Assembly: GCA_016927595.1 (NCBI GenBank)
Contig: JAFGMI010000019.1
Coordinates: 1-64,000 of the forward strand
DNA from: Melioribacteraceae bacterium
GTDB lineage: Bacteria > Bacteroidota > Ignavibacteria > Ignavibacteriales > Melioribacteraceae
Direction: 5' to 3'
Length of the DNA: 64,000 nucleotides
The notes beneath the pieces are model-generated. The model saw only the letters and a program-made list of their open reading frames with translations. It was not told where the DNA came from and did no database searches. Position 1 is the first letter of the stretch, and the number at the start of each line of letters is the position of its first letter. This document shows positions 16,502-26,327 of the stretch, piece by piece. Both the position numbers and the translations under genes were made by a program.

Positions 16502-19500
16502 TTATGATTTTGAAATCGATAAAATTCCGCTAAACTCATTAATTGTAAAATCCTGTGAATTACCTGAAGCCAGTTTCCCGGAGGAAATGGAATCAGCAAG
16601 TGTTTCAGTCTTAATATAGTCCGAAAACTTGTTAATATTGTCGAAAAATTTCTGATCAGATTCAACTCCGATTTTAATTCTGTCCATAACATCCAAACCT
16701 GAGTCTTTTCTGAAATTCTGAATTCTGTTAACCAGTTCTCTCGATATACCTTCTGCAATCAAATCCTCCGTCAATTCCGAATCAATTGCAACTGTAATAC
16801 CTTCCTCAGATTCAACAACCCAGCCTTCTATTTCGGTACTTTTTATTTCTACATCCTCGATAGAAATTTTTAATTTCTCGCCATCGAGATCGAGAATATA
16901 TGAATTTGTTTTTTCTAATTCAGAAATTTCATCTTTTGTTAAATTGGCAATTGCCGCTGCAAGTTTTTTTACTAGCTTCCCGTGTTTGGGACCTATTACT
17001 TTAAAGTTAGCTTTTGCCGATTTATTTACTAAACTTGAATCGTCTTCAAGTACATCGAGCTGTTTAATATTTACCTCTTCCAGAATAACATCTCTCATAT
17101 ATGAAACCGCATCACGGCGGTTTTTGTCAACCGCAACAAGAATTTTAGACAAAGGCTGCCTTACCTTCAAATTCGACTTGGCGCGCATGGATCTAGTCAG
17201 ATAAACCACTCTCTGCGCAACATCCATTTTCTCTTCCAGTTCCTTGTCCCGGTAAGTAACAGACGGGAAATCGGTCAGATGAACCGATTCGGCTTTTTCG
17301 AGCTTTGTAAATGAATTAAGGTTCTGATACAGTTCATCCGCAATGAATGGTGCGAATGGAGAAGTAAGTTTTGTTACTGTAGCGAGACATTCATACAATG
17401 TCTGATACGCCGACAATTTATTCTCATTTATTTCTGATTTCCAGAATCTTCTTCGCGATCTTCTTACATACCAGTTCGACAAATGGTCAATTGTGAAATC
17501 GGATACCAGGCGTGCTGCCTTCGTAAGTTCGTAATTATCCATTAACTCTTCGTACTCTTCCAAAACCGAGTTAAGTTTCGAAATTATCCAGCGATCGATT
17601 TCAGGACGTTTTTCGTAGGTGATTAAATTGTCGCTGAGATCGAAATTATCTATATTGGCATAAAGTGCAAAGAACGAATATGTATTAATTAACGTACCGA
17701 AGAATTTCCTTTGTACTTCCAGTATACCTTCCTCATCAAAAAGCGTGGGCCGCCACGGAGGCGAAGTTGTAATGAGATACCACCTTGTTGCATCGGCACC
17801 ATACTTATCAAAGAGATTAAACGGATCGACAGTATTTCCTTTTGATTTAGACATCTTCATGCCGTTCTTATCGAGAATAAGTTCGTTCACTACAATATTC
17901 TTGTAAGCTACATTTTCGAACAGCATTGAACTGATCGCATGCAGTGTATAAAACCATCCTCTTGTCTGATCGATACCTTCACAAATAAAATCGGAAGGAA
18001 AATTATTCTCGAAAAGTTCCTTATTATCAAACGGGTAATGGTACTGAGCGAACGGCATAGCTCCTGAATCGAACCATACATCAATCAGTTCAGGAGTTCT
18101 TCTGTAAACTTTTCCGTCTTTTTCAAAGAAAACATCATCAACAAACGGTTTGTGAAGATCAATTTCCGATTCAGGCAGATCTTTTACATTTACCCTTTTA
18201 CCATCACGTTCAATAAATCCCTCTTTCAGTTCGTCAACACTTCCTACTGCAAACATATTGCCATCTTCACTTACCCAGATAGGCAGAGGTGTTGCCCAGA
18301 ATCTGTCGCGCGACAGAGCCCAGTCCTTGTTCTCTTCAAGCCAGTTGCCGAACCTTCCGCTGCCGACTTCGGGCGGATACCAGTTGATCTGCTTGTTCAG
18401 TTCAACCATCCGGTCTGCAATTGATGTTGTTTTTATAAACCAGGATTCACGGGCATAATAAATAACCGGTACATTATCAAAGCGCCAGCTGAACGGATAT
18501 GAGTGAACTATGGTTTCTTTTTTATATAACTGACCCATGCTTTTAAGTTTTTGTATGATATCGGGATCAGCATCTTTAACGAATTGACCTTTAAAGTCGG
18601 TTATTTCATCGGTAAATAAACCTCCGCGTGTTACAGGCTGCAGAAATGGCAGATCGTATTTTTTTGAAAGCTCGTAATCATCAGCGCCGAAAGCCGGAGC
18701 GATATGAACAATACCTGATCCGTCTTCCGTACTAACAAAGTTTCCTTCAACCACATAGAAACCCTTTTTATTTACGGAAAGGTAATCGAATAACTGATAA
18801 TATTCCTTACCGGTGAGATCTGTGCCTTTATATTCCCTGATTATCTCGTATTCTTCTCTAATTACATGCAACCGCTCCCTGGCAAGAATTAAATAAACTC
18901 CCTCGGTTCTTATCTTTACATAGTCAATATCAGGTCCGACTGCAAGAGCAACATTTGAAATAAGCGTCCACGGTGTAGTTGTCCAAACTAGAAAATAAGT
19001 GTCGGTTCCCTCCTCAGTCAGTTCCGATTCTTTCAGTTTCATAAGAACATAAACTGAAGGATCCTTTGTTTCTTTATAGCCCAGTGCAAGTTCATGTGAC
19101 GATAGTACTGTTTCGGATCTCGGACATTGAGGAACAATTTTATAATCCTTGTAAATCAAACCTTTATCGAACATTGTCTTCAACGCCCACCAAACGGACT
19201 CGATATATTCATTAGTGCAGGTTACATAAGCTGAATCCAAATCAATCCAATAACCCATTCGGGTAGTCATTTTTTCCCAAAGATCAGTATATCTGAAAAC
19301 CGATTCCCTGCATGCTGCATTATACCTGGCAACTCCGTACTCAGGAATTTCACTTTTACTTTTAATCCCAAGTTCTTTTTCAACTTCGATTTCTACCGGG
19401 AGTCCGTGTGTATCCCATCCTGCTTTACGGTTAACATGATAGCCTTTTAATGTCTTATACCTGCATACGAGATCTTTCAGGGTTCTTGCCATTACATGAT

Positions 19501-19669
19501 GAATACCCGGTTTACCGTTTGCAGTCGGTGGACCTTCATAAAAGGTAAATGGTTTCGCCTTGTCCTTCTCTGAAATACTCTTCTCAAAGATCTGATGCTC
19601 CTTCCAAAACTCGAGTATTTTTTCCTCAACTTCCGGGTAGTTAAATTTTCCTGTGTATTGCTTGAACAT
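16502..19669 (-). CDS. ileS: Isoleucine--tRNA ligase, IleRS2 type with GIHH signature
   Basis: 1055 aa class I synthetase that charges tRNA-Ile in the cytosol. The Rossmann start is FTFYEGPPTANGKPGIHH, in which the canonical HIGH is replaced by G55-I56-H57-H58. Further marks are GWDTHGLPVE, the CP1 editing domain (TTTPWTLISNVALAVGP), DVWFDSGAMPFAQ, KMSKSKGN (the second class I signature) and a long C-terminal tRNA-binding region without a zinc finger. Length and architecture fit the eukaryotic-like IleRS2 group. IleRS2 enzymes tolerate mupirocin, and forms with a swapped GxHH motif are reported to be hyper-resistant. It is the only ileS visible here and sits in the operon position it holds in Bacillus. 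Confidence 0.95.
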   Translation of the reverse strand: MFKQYTGKFNYPEVEEKILEFWKEHQIFEKSISEKDKAKPFTFYEGPPTANGKPGIHHVMARTLKDLVCRYKTLKGYHVNRKAGWDTHGLPVEIEVEKELGIKSKSEIPEYGVARYNAACRESVFRYTDLWEKMTTRMGYWIDLDSAYVTCTNEYIESVWWALKTMFDKGLIYKDYKIVPQCPRSETVLSSHELALGYKETKDPSVYVLMKLKESELTEEGTDTYFLVWTTTPWTLISNVALAVGPDIDYVKIRTEGVYLILARERLHVIREEYEIIREYKGTDLTGKEYYQLFDYLSVNKKGFYVVEGNFVSTEDGSGIVHIAPAFGADDYELSKKYDLPFLQPVTRGGLFTDEITDFKGQFVKDADPDIIQKLKSMGQLYKKETIVHSYPFSWRFDNVPVIYYARESWFIKTTSIADRMVELNKQINWYPPEVGSGRFGNWLEENKDWALSRDRFWATPLPIWVSEDGNMFAVGSVDELKEGFIERDGKRVNVKDLPESEIDLHKPFVDDVFFEKDGKVYRRTPELIDVWFDSGAMPFAQYHYPFDNKELFENNFPSDFICEGIDQTRGWFYTLHAISSMLFENVAYKNIVVNELILDKNGMKMSKSKGNTVDPFNLFDKYGADATRWYLITTSPPWRPTLFDEEGILEVQRKFFGTLINTYSFFALYANIDNFDLSDNLITYEKRPEIDRWIISKLNSVLEEYEELMDNYELTKAARLVSDFTIDHLSNWYVRRSRRRFWKSEINENKLSAYQTLYECLATVTKLTSPFAPFIADELYQNLNSFTKLEKAESVHLTDFPSVTYRDKELEEKMDVAQRVVYLTRSMRAKSNLKVRQPLSKILVAVDKNRRDAVSYMRDVILEEVNIKQLDVLEDDSSLVNKSAKANFKVIGPKHGKLVKKLAAAIANLTKDEISELEKTNSYILDLDGEKLKISIEDVEIKSTEIEGWVVESEEGITVAIDSELTEDLIAEGISRELVNRIQNFRKDSGLDVMDRIKIGVESDQKFFDNINKFSDYIKTETLADSISSGKLASGNSQDFTINEFSGILSISKS

Positions 19670-19695
19670 TTTTCTTCTGAATTTATTTAATATTA

Positions 19696-20319
19696 TTAAC
19701 TATTGTCTTTATCTTCTTGCTCGTACTGTCGTATAATTTCTTTCTCCATTTGTATCAGTTCTCTCAGTCTTGATTCGAACACTTTAAATTTTTCCTCGCT
19801 TTCCCTGGCATTTTTTTTAGCCTCGAATAGAATTCTATCGGCATTTAACTGTGCTTCCTTCACAAGTAATATGCTCTTCTTTTTAATATCCGATTCCTGA
19901 GTCTCATCATTAAACCCTTTCGATTCTAATGAACTCACTTTATTTTGAAGCAGAAGAGTCTCCGAGACAGTCATACCAAAGAATCCCATAGCACCGAGCA
20001 TAATGGTTCTAAGCGAATATAAGACTAAGTTTTCCGTCAACAGGCGGTCAATTCCAAAGTAACTGTTGAACAATGAAACCATAATCAAACTTATAAAAAC
20101 ACCGGCTATCGATGTTGCAAACACTACTTTACCGCCGTGCTTCCAGCCGAGAGTCTTATTTATAAGCCAACCGCAGACAAAAGAAAACAACGACATCGTA
20201 AACCATACAGAAAAACTGTTAACATCCGATTGGAATATATCAGTGCCAAGAAAATTCGAGCCGAGCATTATAAATGCAAGTAAAGCCGGAACAAGATAAT
20301 ATACAGGCTTTCTTTCCAT
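19696..20319 (-). CDS. Four-TM membrane protein with C-terminal coiled coil, unknown function
   Basis: 207 aa. Four hydrophobic helices lie in residues 8-125 (YLVPALLAFIMLGSNFLG, FTMSLFSFVCGWLI, VFATSIAGVFISLIMVSLF, TIMLGAMGFFGMTVSETLLL). A charged coiled coil then runs to the end (residues 140-207, rich in Lys, Glu, Arg and Leu). No family is recognised. The start shares one base with the punA stop (TAATG), and ileS follows 26 bp later. Lying next to divIVA in the same transcript, it could be a membrane partner of the division/polarity apparatus, but that is inference from neighbourhood alone. Confidence 0.65.
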   Translation of the reverse strand: MERKPVYYLVPALLAFIMLGSNFLGTDIFQSDVNSFSVWFTMSLFSFVCGWLINKTLGWKHGGKVVFATSIAGVFISLIMVSLFNSYFGIDRLLTENLVLYSLRTIMLGAMGFFGMTVSETLLLQNKVSSLESKGFNDETQESDIKKKSILLVKEAQLNADRILFEAKKNARESEEKFKVFESRLRELIQMEKEIIRQYEQEDKDNS

Positions 20320-21140
20320 TAGAGTTTTTTTATCACTTCTTTTATTATAGTTGTCATTTTCGGTTCGGCGCTGACGGCAGCCGCAATAATTTCTTCAACA
20401 TTAACCGGCTGCAGAGAATCCGGGAAACACTCATCAGTGATTATACTGAGTCCCAACACTTTCATTCCCATATGATTAGCCACAATGTTTTCAGGCACGG
20501 TGGACATTCCGACAACATCCGCTCCAATTTCTCTTAAAAATCTGTACTCTGCCCTGGTCTCAAGATTGGGACCTGGCACCGCAACATAAACACCTTTATG
20601 AACTTTTAAGTTATTTTGTAATGCAGCATCCTCAGCAAGTCGAATCAGTTCCTTATTATACGGTTCACTCATATCGGGGAAACGCGTACCGAACTCATCT
20701 TCGTTAGGACCAATTAAAGGATTATCCCCAAGAAGATTAATATGATCTTCCATTATCATAATATCTCCTTTCCTGTAATCAGGATTCATTCCTCCACATG
20801 CATTCGAAACCAGCAGTATTTCCACACCGAGTTTTTTCATCACTCTTACCGGATAAGTGATCTGCTTCATCGAATAACCTTCGTAATAATGGAACCGACC
20901 CTGCATTACAACAACATCTTTATTGTAAATCTTACCAAAAATTAATTTGCCGTTATGAGACTCAACAGTTGAAAGTGCGAAGTTGGGTAACTCATTGTAA
21001 TCGAATTCATGTTCGACGTCAATATCATTTACCAATCCACCAAGTCCCGTACCGAGTATAATCCCAATCTTGATATCCTTCTTGGTTTTCGGGCGTATTA
21101 CCTGCAACGTTTCATCAATCATCTCAGTTAGTTTAGTCAT
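20319..21140 (-). CDS. punA: Purine-nucleoside phosphorylase (trimeric PNP family)
   Basis: 273 aa. It cleaves inosine/guanosine-type nucleosides with phosphate for purine salvage in the cytosol. Family motifs are the phosphate-binding IGIILGTGLGGL, GRFHYYEGYSM, the base-binding SNACGGMNPDYRKGDIMIMEDHINL with GDNPL, the YVAVPGPNLETRAEY loop, VGMSTVPE, and the late LGLSIITDECFPD. Length matches the 270-290 aa trimeric class. It overlaps divIVA by 4 bp upstream and the 4TM gene by 1 bp downstream. A metabolic gene inside an otherwise division/translation operon looks like an insertion relative to the Firmicutes order. Confidence 0.93.
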   Translation of the reverse strand: MTKLTEMIDETLQVIRPKTKKDIKIGIILGTGLGGLVNDIDVEHEFDYNELPNFALSTVESHNGKLIFGKIYNKDVVVMQGRFHYYEGYSMKQITYPVRVMKKLGVEILLVSNACGGMNPDYRKGDIMIMEDHINLLGDNPLIGPNEDEFGTRFPDMSEPYNKELIRLAEDAALQNNLKVHKGVYVAVPGPNLETRAEYRFLREIGADVVGMSTVPENIVANHMGMKVLGLSIITDECFPDSLQPVNVEEIIAAAVSAEPKMTTIIKEVIKKL

Positions 21141-21673
21141 AGCAGCTTCTCCACTATCTCATCAACATCAGGCTCCGTCTCTTCTTTTCTCTGAGTTTGA
21201 GCTGTTGAACTGCTTTTTGACTCAATAATAACAGAAGATGTATCAAGAATTTTGGTTTGAGTTTCAATCATTGCTTTTAATTTGGACAACAGAATTTTTC
21301 TTTCCTCTTTCAAATGAAGAACATCATCATTTATTTTTTCAACTTCTTCTCTTGCTTTTTTAACAATCTGAGAGGCTTTTATCTCAGCCTCTTTAATAAT
21401 CAGTGAGTTTTGTTTTTTTGCGGATTCCAGTGCTTTGCTCGAAGATTCCTGCGCTGAAACCAAGGTGTTTTGAAGAGACTTTTCGAGTTTCTTATACTCT
21501 TTTATTTCCTCCTTATACTCATCGATTTCCTTTTTAAGCCGTTCACTTTCATCGAAGAGCGATGCAAATTCGAGTGACAGTGATTCGAGAAAAGTTCTTA
21601 CTTCTTCCCTGTCATAACCGCGCATCTCGCGGTTGAATTCCTGATTTTTAATATTGTAAGGTGTAAATCTCAT
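21137..21673 (-). CDS. divIVA: DivIVA-domain protein
   Basis: 178 aa. The N-terminus FTPYNIKNQEFNREMRGYDREEVRTFLE is the DivIVA signature, in which the short conserved segment binds membranes through exposed residues. A long coiled coil covers about 30-140, and a disordered acidic tail ends EPDVDEIVEKLL. DivIVA proteins recognise negatively curved membrane and recruit division, chromosome or wall-synthesis proteins at poles and septa. They are best known from Firmicutes and Actinobacteria; in a Gram-negative background the role is less studied. It lies 5 bp after yggS and overlaps punA by 4 bp. Confidence 0.85.
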   Translation of the reverse strand: MRFTPYNIKNQEFNREMRGYDREEVRTFLESLSLEFASLFDESERLKKEIDEYKEEIKEYKKLEKSLQNTLVSAQESSSKALESAKKQNSLIIKEAEIKASQIVKKAREEVEKINDDVLHLKEERKILLSKLKAMIETQTKILDTSSVIIESKSSSTAQTQRKEETEPDVDEIVEKLL

Positions 21674-21678
21674 TTTAC

Positions 21679-22362
21679 TCAGCTATAGTTTCTTTCACCA
21701 AATATTGCCGTGCCTATTCTTAAAATCGTTGATCCTTCCTCGATGGCTGTTTCAAAATCATTGGTCATGCCCATCGATAATTCAGTTAATGCGTAACCTC
21801 TGCTGTTTATATAATTCCTGACTGTTCGTAACATACTGAAACATTGACGTATTATCACCTGATTATCGGTAAAAGGAGCCATCGTCATCAGACCTTTTAC
21901 ATTAACATTGCGGAGATTTATGCAGTACTCAACCAGAGCGAGTACATCCTCCTCACTTTTCAATCCATGTTTAGACTCTTCTCCCGATGTATTAACTTCA
22001 AGCAGAATGTTCTGGATTTTGTTAATCGAAGCAGCCCTTTTATTTATTTCTTCTGCAATAGTCTCAGAGTCAACAGAATGAATAAGAACAGAAGGTTTAA
22101 TTACGTACTTTACTTTATTTTTCTGAAGATGACCAATAAAATGCCAGTTAATATCCGAATCACATTCACCGGACTTATCTCGCAATTCCTGTGCTTTATT
22201 TTCACCGAAATCAGTTATACCTGCACCGTAAGCTTCCTTAATCACGGACAATGGATTAGTCTTTGAGACTGCAACAACAGTAATCTCAGAAGGATTTCGA
22301 CCTGTTTTCTCACAGGTTTTATTAACCTTCTCCTTCAATATTTTTAAATTTTCAGCGATCAT
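21679..22362 (-). CDS. yggS: YggS/YlmE-family PLP-binding protein
   Basis: 227 aa, a single alanine-racemase-like TIM barrel binding pyridoxal phosphate. Seen: the PLP Lys in VVAVSKTNPL, FGENKAQEL, WHFIGHLQKNKVKY, a VNTSGEESKHG loop, and the phosphate-binding end LSMGMTNDFETAIEEGSTILRIG. The family (PLPHP/YggS) maintains PLP and amino-acid balance and has no fixed catalytic reaction. It is the first gene of the eight-gene minus-strand operon; its Bacillus counterpart ylmE likewise lies upstream of divIVA. A terminator for nrdJ separates it from the gene upstream. Confidence 0.93.
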   Translation of the reverse strand: MIAENLKILKEKVNKTCEKTGRNPSEITVVAVSKTNPLSVIKEAYGAGITDFGENKAQELRDKSGECDSDINWHFIGHLQKNKVKYVIKPSVLIHSVDSETIAEEINKRAASINKIQNILLEVNTSGEESKHGLKSEEDVLALVEYCINLRNVNVKGLMTMAPFTDNQVIIRQCFSMLRTVRNYINSRGYALTELSMGMTNDFETAIEEGSTILRIGTAIFGERNYS

Positions 22363-22423
22363 CTTAAAAAATTAAGATTGAGAATGTATCTCTTTTAGTC
22401 AGAAAAGTCAATTGAATCGGGAA

Positions 22424-22447
22424 TAAAAAAGGGGCTATAAAAGCCCC
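22424..22447 (-). terminator. Rho-independent terminator after nrdJ
   Basis: Perfect 6-bp stem GGGGCT/AGCCCC with a 5-base loop (22431-22447), followed on the minus strand by a T run (plus-strand aaaaaa at 22425-22430). It begins 27 bp after the nrdJ stop and lies upstream of yggS, so it separates the two transcription units. Confidence 0.85.
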
Positions 22448-22473
22448 GAATAAAAGTTGTAAGGATATTTTTC

Positions 22474-25400
22474 TTAACTACAGCCCGTAGTTGCACCGCA
22501 GGTTGTACATTTTAAACAGGTTCCGTTTCTTACCATGGTCATACTTCCGCATTCCGGGCAAATATCACCGGTATAGCCTCTTTCCCGGGCTTTAACTACT
22601 TCTTTATGCATTGAAAGAGCTTTAGATCTATCGCTGGCTCCGTTATCATTATCAACCATTACCGGCTCATAATCGGGTTCGGTTCTGTCAAGCTCAATCA
22701 TACGTTCACTAACTATTTCTTCGCTTTCGTAATCAGGTTCGACTATGGGCAGATGATCCGAAAACTTTCTTGATAATTCCTCTTCATCGACATGGGCGAG
22801 ATCATTTCTGCCAAGATAACTTACTGCCAGTTCTCTGAAAATATAGTCAATAACCGATGTCGACATTTTAATTCTCTTGTTGCCTGCAACGGGTCCGCTC
22901 GGTTCAAACCGGGTAAATACAAAAGCATCCACAAATTCTTCGAGAGGAACTCCATGCTGTAATCCTAAGGAAATAGATATAGCAAAACTGTTGAGCAGGC
23001 TTCTGAAAGCAGCGCCTTCTTTAGCCATGTCTATAAAAATTTCTCCAAGCTCGCCATTTTCATATTCGCCGGTTCTTATATAAACGGTCTGCCCGTTGAT
23101 TTTTGCTTTTTGGGTGTATCCTCCTCTTCTATCAGGCAGCCTTCTTCTCTTAGCGATGTACCTGTGAATAATTCTCTCGGCAATTTTCACTATATCGTTC
23201 TGTTCTTTCCGTTCTATAAATTCTTCAATATCTTCATCGGTTACAGAATTAAGCGGCTGCGATAGTTTTGAACCGTCTCTGTAAAGTGCATTTGCTTTCA
23301 GACCGAGTTTCCACGATTCAAGGTAGGCATGCTTGATATCATCTATACTGGCATTATTAGGCAGGTTGATAGTCTTTGAAATGGCACCTGAAATAAAGGG
23401 CTGTGCCGAAGCCATCATTTTAATGTGTGCATCGGTCTTAATAAAACGAGTTCCTTTTTTACCGCATTTATTAGCACAATCAAATACCGGATAATGCTCA
23501 TGTTTAAGGAACGGCGCTCCTTCTACTGTCATTGTACCGCACACATAATCGTTGGCAGATGCAATTTCTTCTTTTGTGAATCCCAGAGAAGAAAGCATGT
23601 CGAAGTTTATATCGTCCAGTTCCTCTTCATCGAAGCCGAGTTTATTCTTACAGAAATCCAGCCCAAGATTATATTTGTTGAATGCAAAACTCAGCTCGAA
23701 CACCGATGGAAGCATCGATTCTAATTTATTAATTGCATCTTCCGTGAAGCCTTTCGATTTGAGAGATTCGGGATTGATATGCGGACAACCCTGCAATGAT
23801 CCGGCACCTTTGGCATATTTGATAATTTCAGTAATCTGTTCTTTATTGTAACCGAGTTTTTCCAGCGCCGGGGGAATAGATTGATTGATGATTTTAAAGT
23901 AACCTCCACCCGCTAATTTTTTGAACTTAACGAGTGCAAAGTCGGGTTCTATACCAGTTGTATCACAGTCCATAACCAACCCTATCGTACCTGTCGGAGC
24001 TACTACTGTAACCTGTGCATTTTTGAAGCCGTGTTTTTCACCCAGATTCAAAGCACGGTCTGCATCCTCCCTTGCTGCCTTCAGCAAATCCGACGGACAG
24101 TATTTGGGATTAATGCCGACCGGAAGAATCGATAATCCCTCGTACTCTTCGCGGGGCACATTGTAAGCTGCTCTTCTGTGATTGCGTATTACACGCATCA
24201 TAGCTTCTTTGTTCTTTTCAAAATTCGGAAATGTTCCATGTTCGGCTGCCATCAAAGCTGATGTTGCATAAGCTCTCATGTGCATAATTGCGGTCAGAGC
24301 TCCACATATTGAAGCAGCTTCCTTACTGTCGTAAGGTATTCCCTGCCGCATTAATAAAGAACCTAAATTTGCGTAACCCAATCCCAGTGTTCTGAAATCA
24401 AAACTTTTCTGTGCAACTTCTTTACTCGGATACTGAGCCATGAGAACACTTATTTCAAGCACTACAGTCCAGAGTGTTGTGGCATGTCTGAATGCATTTA
24501 TATCGAATGCCTGCTGCTGTGTATTATAAAACTTAACAAGATTCAATGATGCCAGGTTACAAGCGGTATCATCAAGAAACATATATTCGCTGCAGGGATT
24601 GGATGCTCTTATTCTGCCGTCGTTAGAACATGTATGCCATTCATTAATGGTAGTATCGTACTGAAGACCCGGATCGGCTGATGACCAGGCAGCATATGCA
24701 ATATCATCCCAGAGATCATTGGCTTTTAACGTCTTGGAAGGTTTTGGAACTCTCCCATCTTTGGCAGCATTTTTTTTCTCAATCCGCCAGTATAAATTCC
24801 AGTCGGCATCGTTCAAAACTGCAGTCATAAAGTCATTTGTAACTCTGACGGAATTATTAGAGTTCTGACCCGAAACAGTAGCGTAAGCTTCTGAATTCCA
24901 ATCTGAGTTGTAAGTCGGGAACTCGATAGATTTAAAGCCCAGTTTTGCAAGATGAACAACTCTATCGATATAGTTTTGAGGAATTTTTGCTTTTCTTGCT
25001 TCAAGTACGGCGCGTTTTAGTCTTTTGTTTGCATTCTTATTAAACCTGTCGTTTTCCGGATGCTCCTGATAGCAGGCTTTCATGATATTGTTTAAATGAA
25101 TATTACAGAGCTGCGAGCCTGAGACCAATGCAGCAACTTTCTGTTCCTCTTTAACTTTCCAGTTTATGTATTCTTCTATATCCGGATGATCAATGTCGAG
25201 TGTTACCATCTTTGCAGCTCGTCGTGTTGTTCCGCCGGATTTAATTGCACCGGCAGATCTGTCGCCAATTTTAAGAAAAGACATTAAACCAGAGGATTTA
25301 CCGCCGCCGCTTAAAGGTTCGTCTGCTCCTCTTAATTCCGAAAAATTTGTTCCGGTACCTGAACCATATTTAAAGAGTCTGGCTTCGCGCACCCATAAAT

Positions 25401-26046
25401 CCATTATACCTCCATCGTTAACCAGGTCATCGGTTATCGATTGAATAAAACATGCATGGGGCTGAGGATGAGTGTATGCATCCAGTGATGCGGTTAGCTT
25501 ACCGGTTTTAAAATCGACATAATAATGACCCTGCGCCGGTCCGTTTATACCGTAAGCCCAATTCAATCCGGTATTGAACCACTGCGGACTGTTGGGTGCA
25601 GCGTACTGACTGGCAAGCATATACATGAGCTCATCATAAAATGCCCTGGCGTCTTCCTCTTCATCAAAGTAATTTGCTTTCCAGCCCCAGTATGTCCATG
25701 TACCTGCAAGACGGTGGAATACCTGACGTGAATCCGATTCAGATGAATACCTTTCTTTCTCTGACAGTTCCGATAATCTTTCATCATCTGAAACAGATGG
25801 CTGCAGCCATTTGGGAACACCCTTTTCATTAATTTTCTTTAACAGCTTTGGTACACCGGCTTTACGAAAATATTTCTGCGCAATAACATCAGTAGCAACC
25901 TGCGACCAGCTTTTGGGTACAGTTACATCTTCCATTCTAAATACTATCGATCCATCGGGATTTTTTATCTCAGATGTTCGTTTAACAAATTCAATTGAAG
26001 CAAGTGGATCCTGACCGGCTGAAGTGAAGAGGCGGGTTATTTTCAT
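22474..26046 (-). CDS. nrdJ: Adenosylcobalamin-dependent (class II) ribonucleotide reductase
   Basis: 1190 aa. It reduces ribonucleotides to deoxyribonucleotides with B12 and needs no oxygen or second subunit. Features in order: SPQWFNTG near residue 150; CFIQSITDD with the redox Cys; [14 protein letters not shown]; the active-site region [16 protein letters not shown]; the phosphate/substrate loop [20 protein letters not shown]; and a C-terminal zinc-ribbon-like [13 protein letters not shown] segment carrying swinging cysteines. No intein is visible. The ATG at 26046 has a GGAG site 6 bases upstream. Upstream DNA shows neither a cobalamin riboswitch nor an NrdR box that I can recognise. Confidence 0.95.
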   Translation of the reverse strand: MKITRLFTSAGQDPLASIEFVKRTSEIKNPDGSIVFRMEDVTVPKSWSQVATDVIAQKYFRKAGVPKLLKKINEKGVPKWLQPSVSDDERLSELSEKERYSSESDSRQVFHRLAGTWTYWGWKANYFDEEEDARAFYDELMYMLASQYAAPNSPQWFNTGLNWAYGINGPAQGHYYVDFKTGKLTASLDAYTHPQPHACFIQSITDDLVNDGGIMDLWVREARLFKYGSGTGTNFSELRGADEPLSGGGKSSGLMSFLKIGDRSAGAIKSGGTTRRAAKMVTLDIDHPDIEEYINWKVKEEQKVAALVSGSQLCNIHLNNIMKACYQEHPENDRFNKNANKRLKRAVLEARKAKIPQNYIDRVVHLAKLGFKSIEFPTYNSDWNSEAYATVSGQNSNNSVRVTNDFMTAVLNDADWNLYWRIEKKNAAKDGRVPKPSKTLKANDLWDDIAYAAWSSADPGLQYDTTINEWHTCSNDGRIRASNPCSEYMFLDDTACNLASLNLVKFYNTQQQAFDINAFRHATTLWTVVLEISVLMAQYPSKEVAQKSFDFRTLGLGYANLGSLLMRQGIPYDSKEAASICGALTAIMHMRAYATSALMAAEHGTFPNFEKNKEAMMRVIRNHRRAAYNVPREEYEGLSILPVGINPKYCPSDLLKAAREDADRALNLGEKHGFKNAQVTVVAPTGTIGLVMDCDTTGIEPDFALVKFKKLAGGGYFKIINQSIPPALEKLGYNKEQITEIIKYAKGAGSLQGCPHINPESLKSKGFTEDAINKLESMLPSVFELSFAFNKYNLGLDFCKNKLGFDEEELDDINFDMLSSLGFTKEEIASANDYVCGTMTVEGAPFLKHEHYPVFDCANKCGKKGTRFIKTDAHIKMMASAQPFISGAISKTINLPNNASIDDIKHAYLESWKLGLKANALYRDGSKLSQPLNSVTDEDIEEFIERKEQNDIVKIAERIIHRYIAKRRRLPDRRGGYTQKAKINGQTVYIRTGEYENGELGEIFIDMAKEGAAFRSLLNSFAISISLGLQHGVPLEEFVDAFVFTRFEPSGPVAGNKRIKMSTSVIDYIFRELAVSYLGRNDLAHVDEEELSRKFSDHLPIVEPDYESEEIVSERMIELDRTEPDYEPVMVDNDNGASDRSKALSMHKEVVKARERGYTGDICPECGSMTMVRNGTCLKCTTCGATTGCS

Positions 26047-26327
26047 CTATATCTCCAAACTTAAAGTTTTTGGTTTAACAATGAATTTATTAATAGAATT
26101 TTGTTAAAATCATTTAATAAACGATGGAATATCTTCTTTCAAAAAGTAAAACAAATTAAATAAAAAAAATTCTTTAAGCAATTTATTGATGATAATTTAT
26201 AAAAATTGTGCAATCAGTTTATATATTTGTTCTGTTTTTAAAATAGTGAAATTAATTTTATAATAAAGTCTTGATTTTTTCTTTTATTTAACAGCCTCAT
26301 TTTATAAACAAATTTTTTGGAATCATT
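26047..26327. other. AT-rich divergent intergenic region between nrdJ and malQ
   Basis: 281 bp without an ORF. A TATATTTG sequence at 26222-26229 (plus) fits the -7 box seen before lexA and prs, but no good -35 lies at the right spacing and it is about 100 bp from malQ, so it is only a weak candidate. I looked for a B12 riboswitch serving nrdJ and saw no B12-box-like sequence or GC-rich stems. The rest is A/T tracts. Confidence 0.4.

Noticed and set aside
16502-19669. GIHH in IleRS as a sequencing error
   Set aside because: Changing HIGH to GIHH would need several base changes, and the GxHH form is a known variant of IleRS2.
26047-26327. Cobalamin riboswitch or NrdR box upstream of nrdJ
   Set aside because: Expected because the enzyme needs B12, but the region is almost pure A/T with no B12-box-like sequence or GC-rich stems, and no ACAC-type NrdR palindrome.
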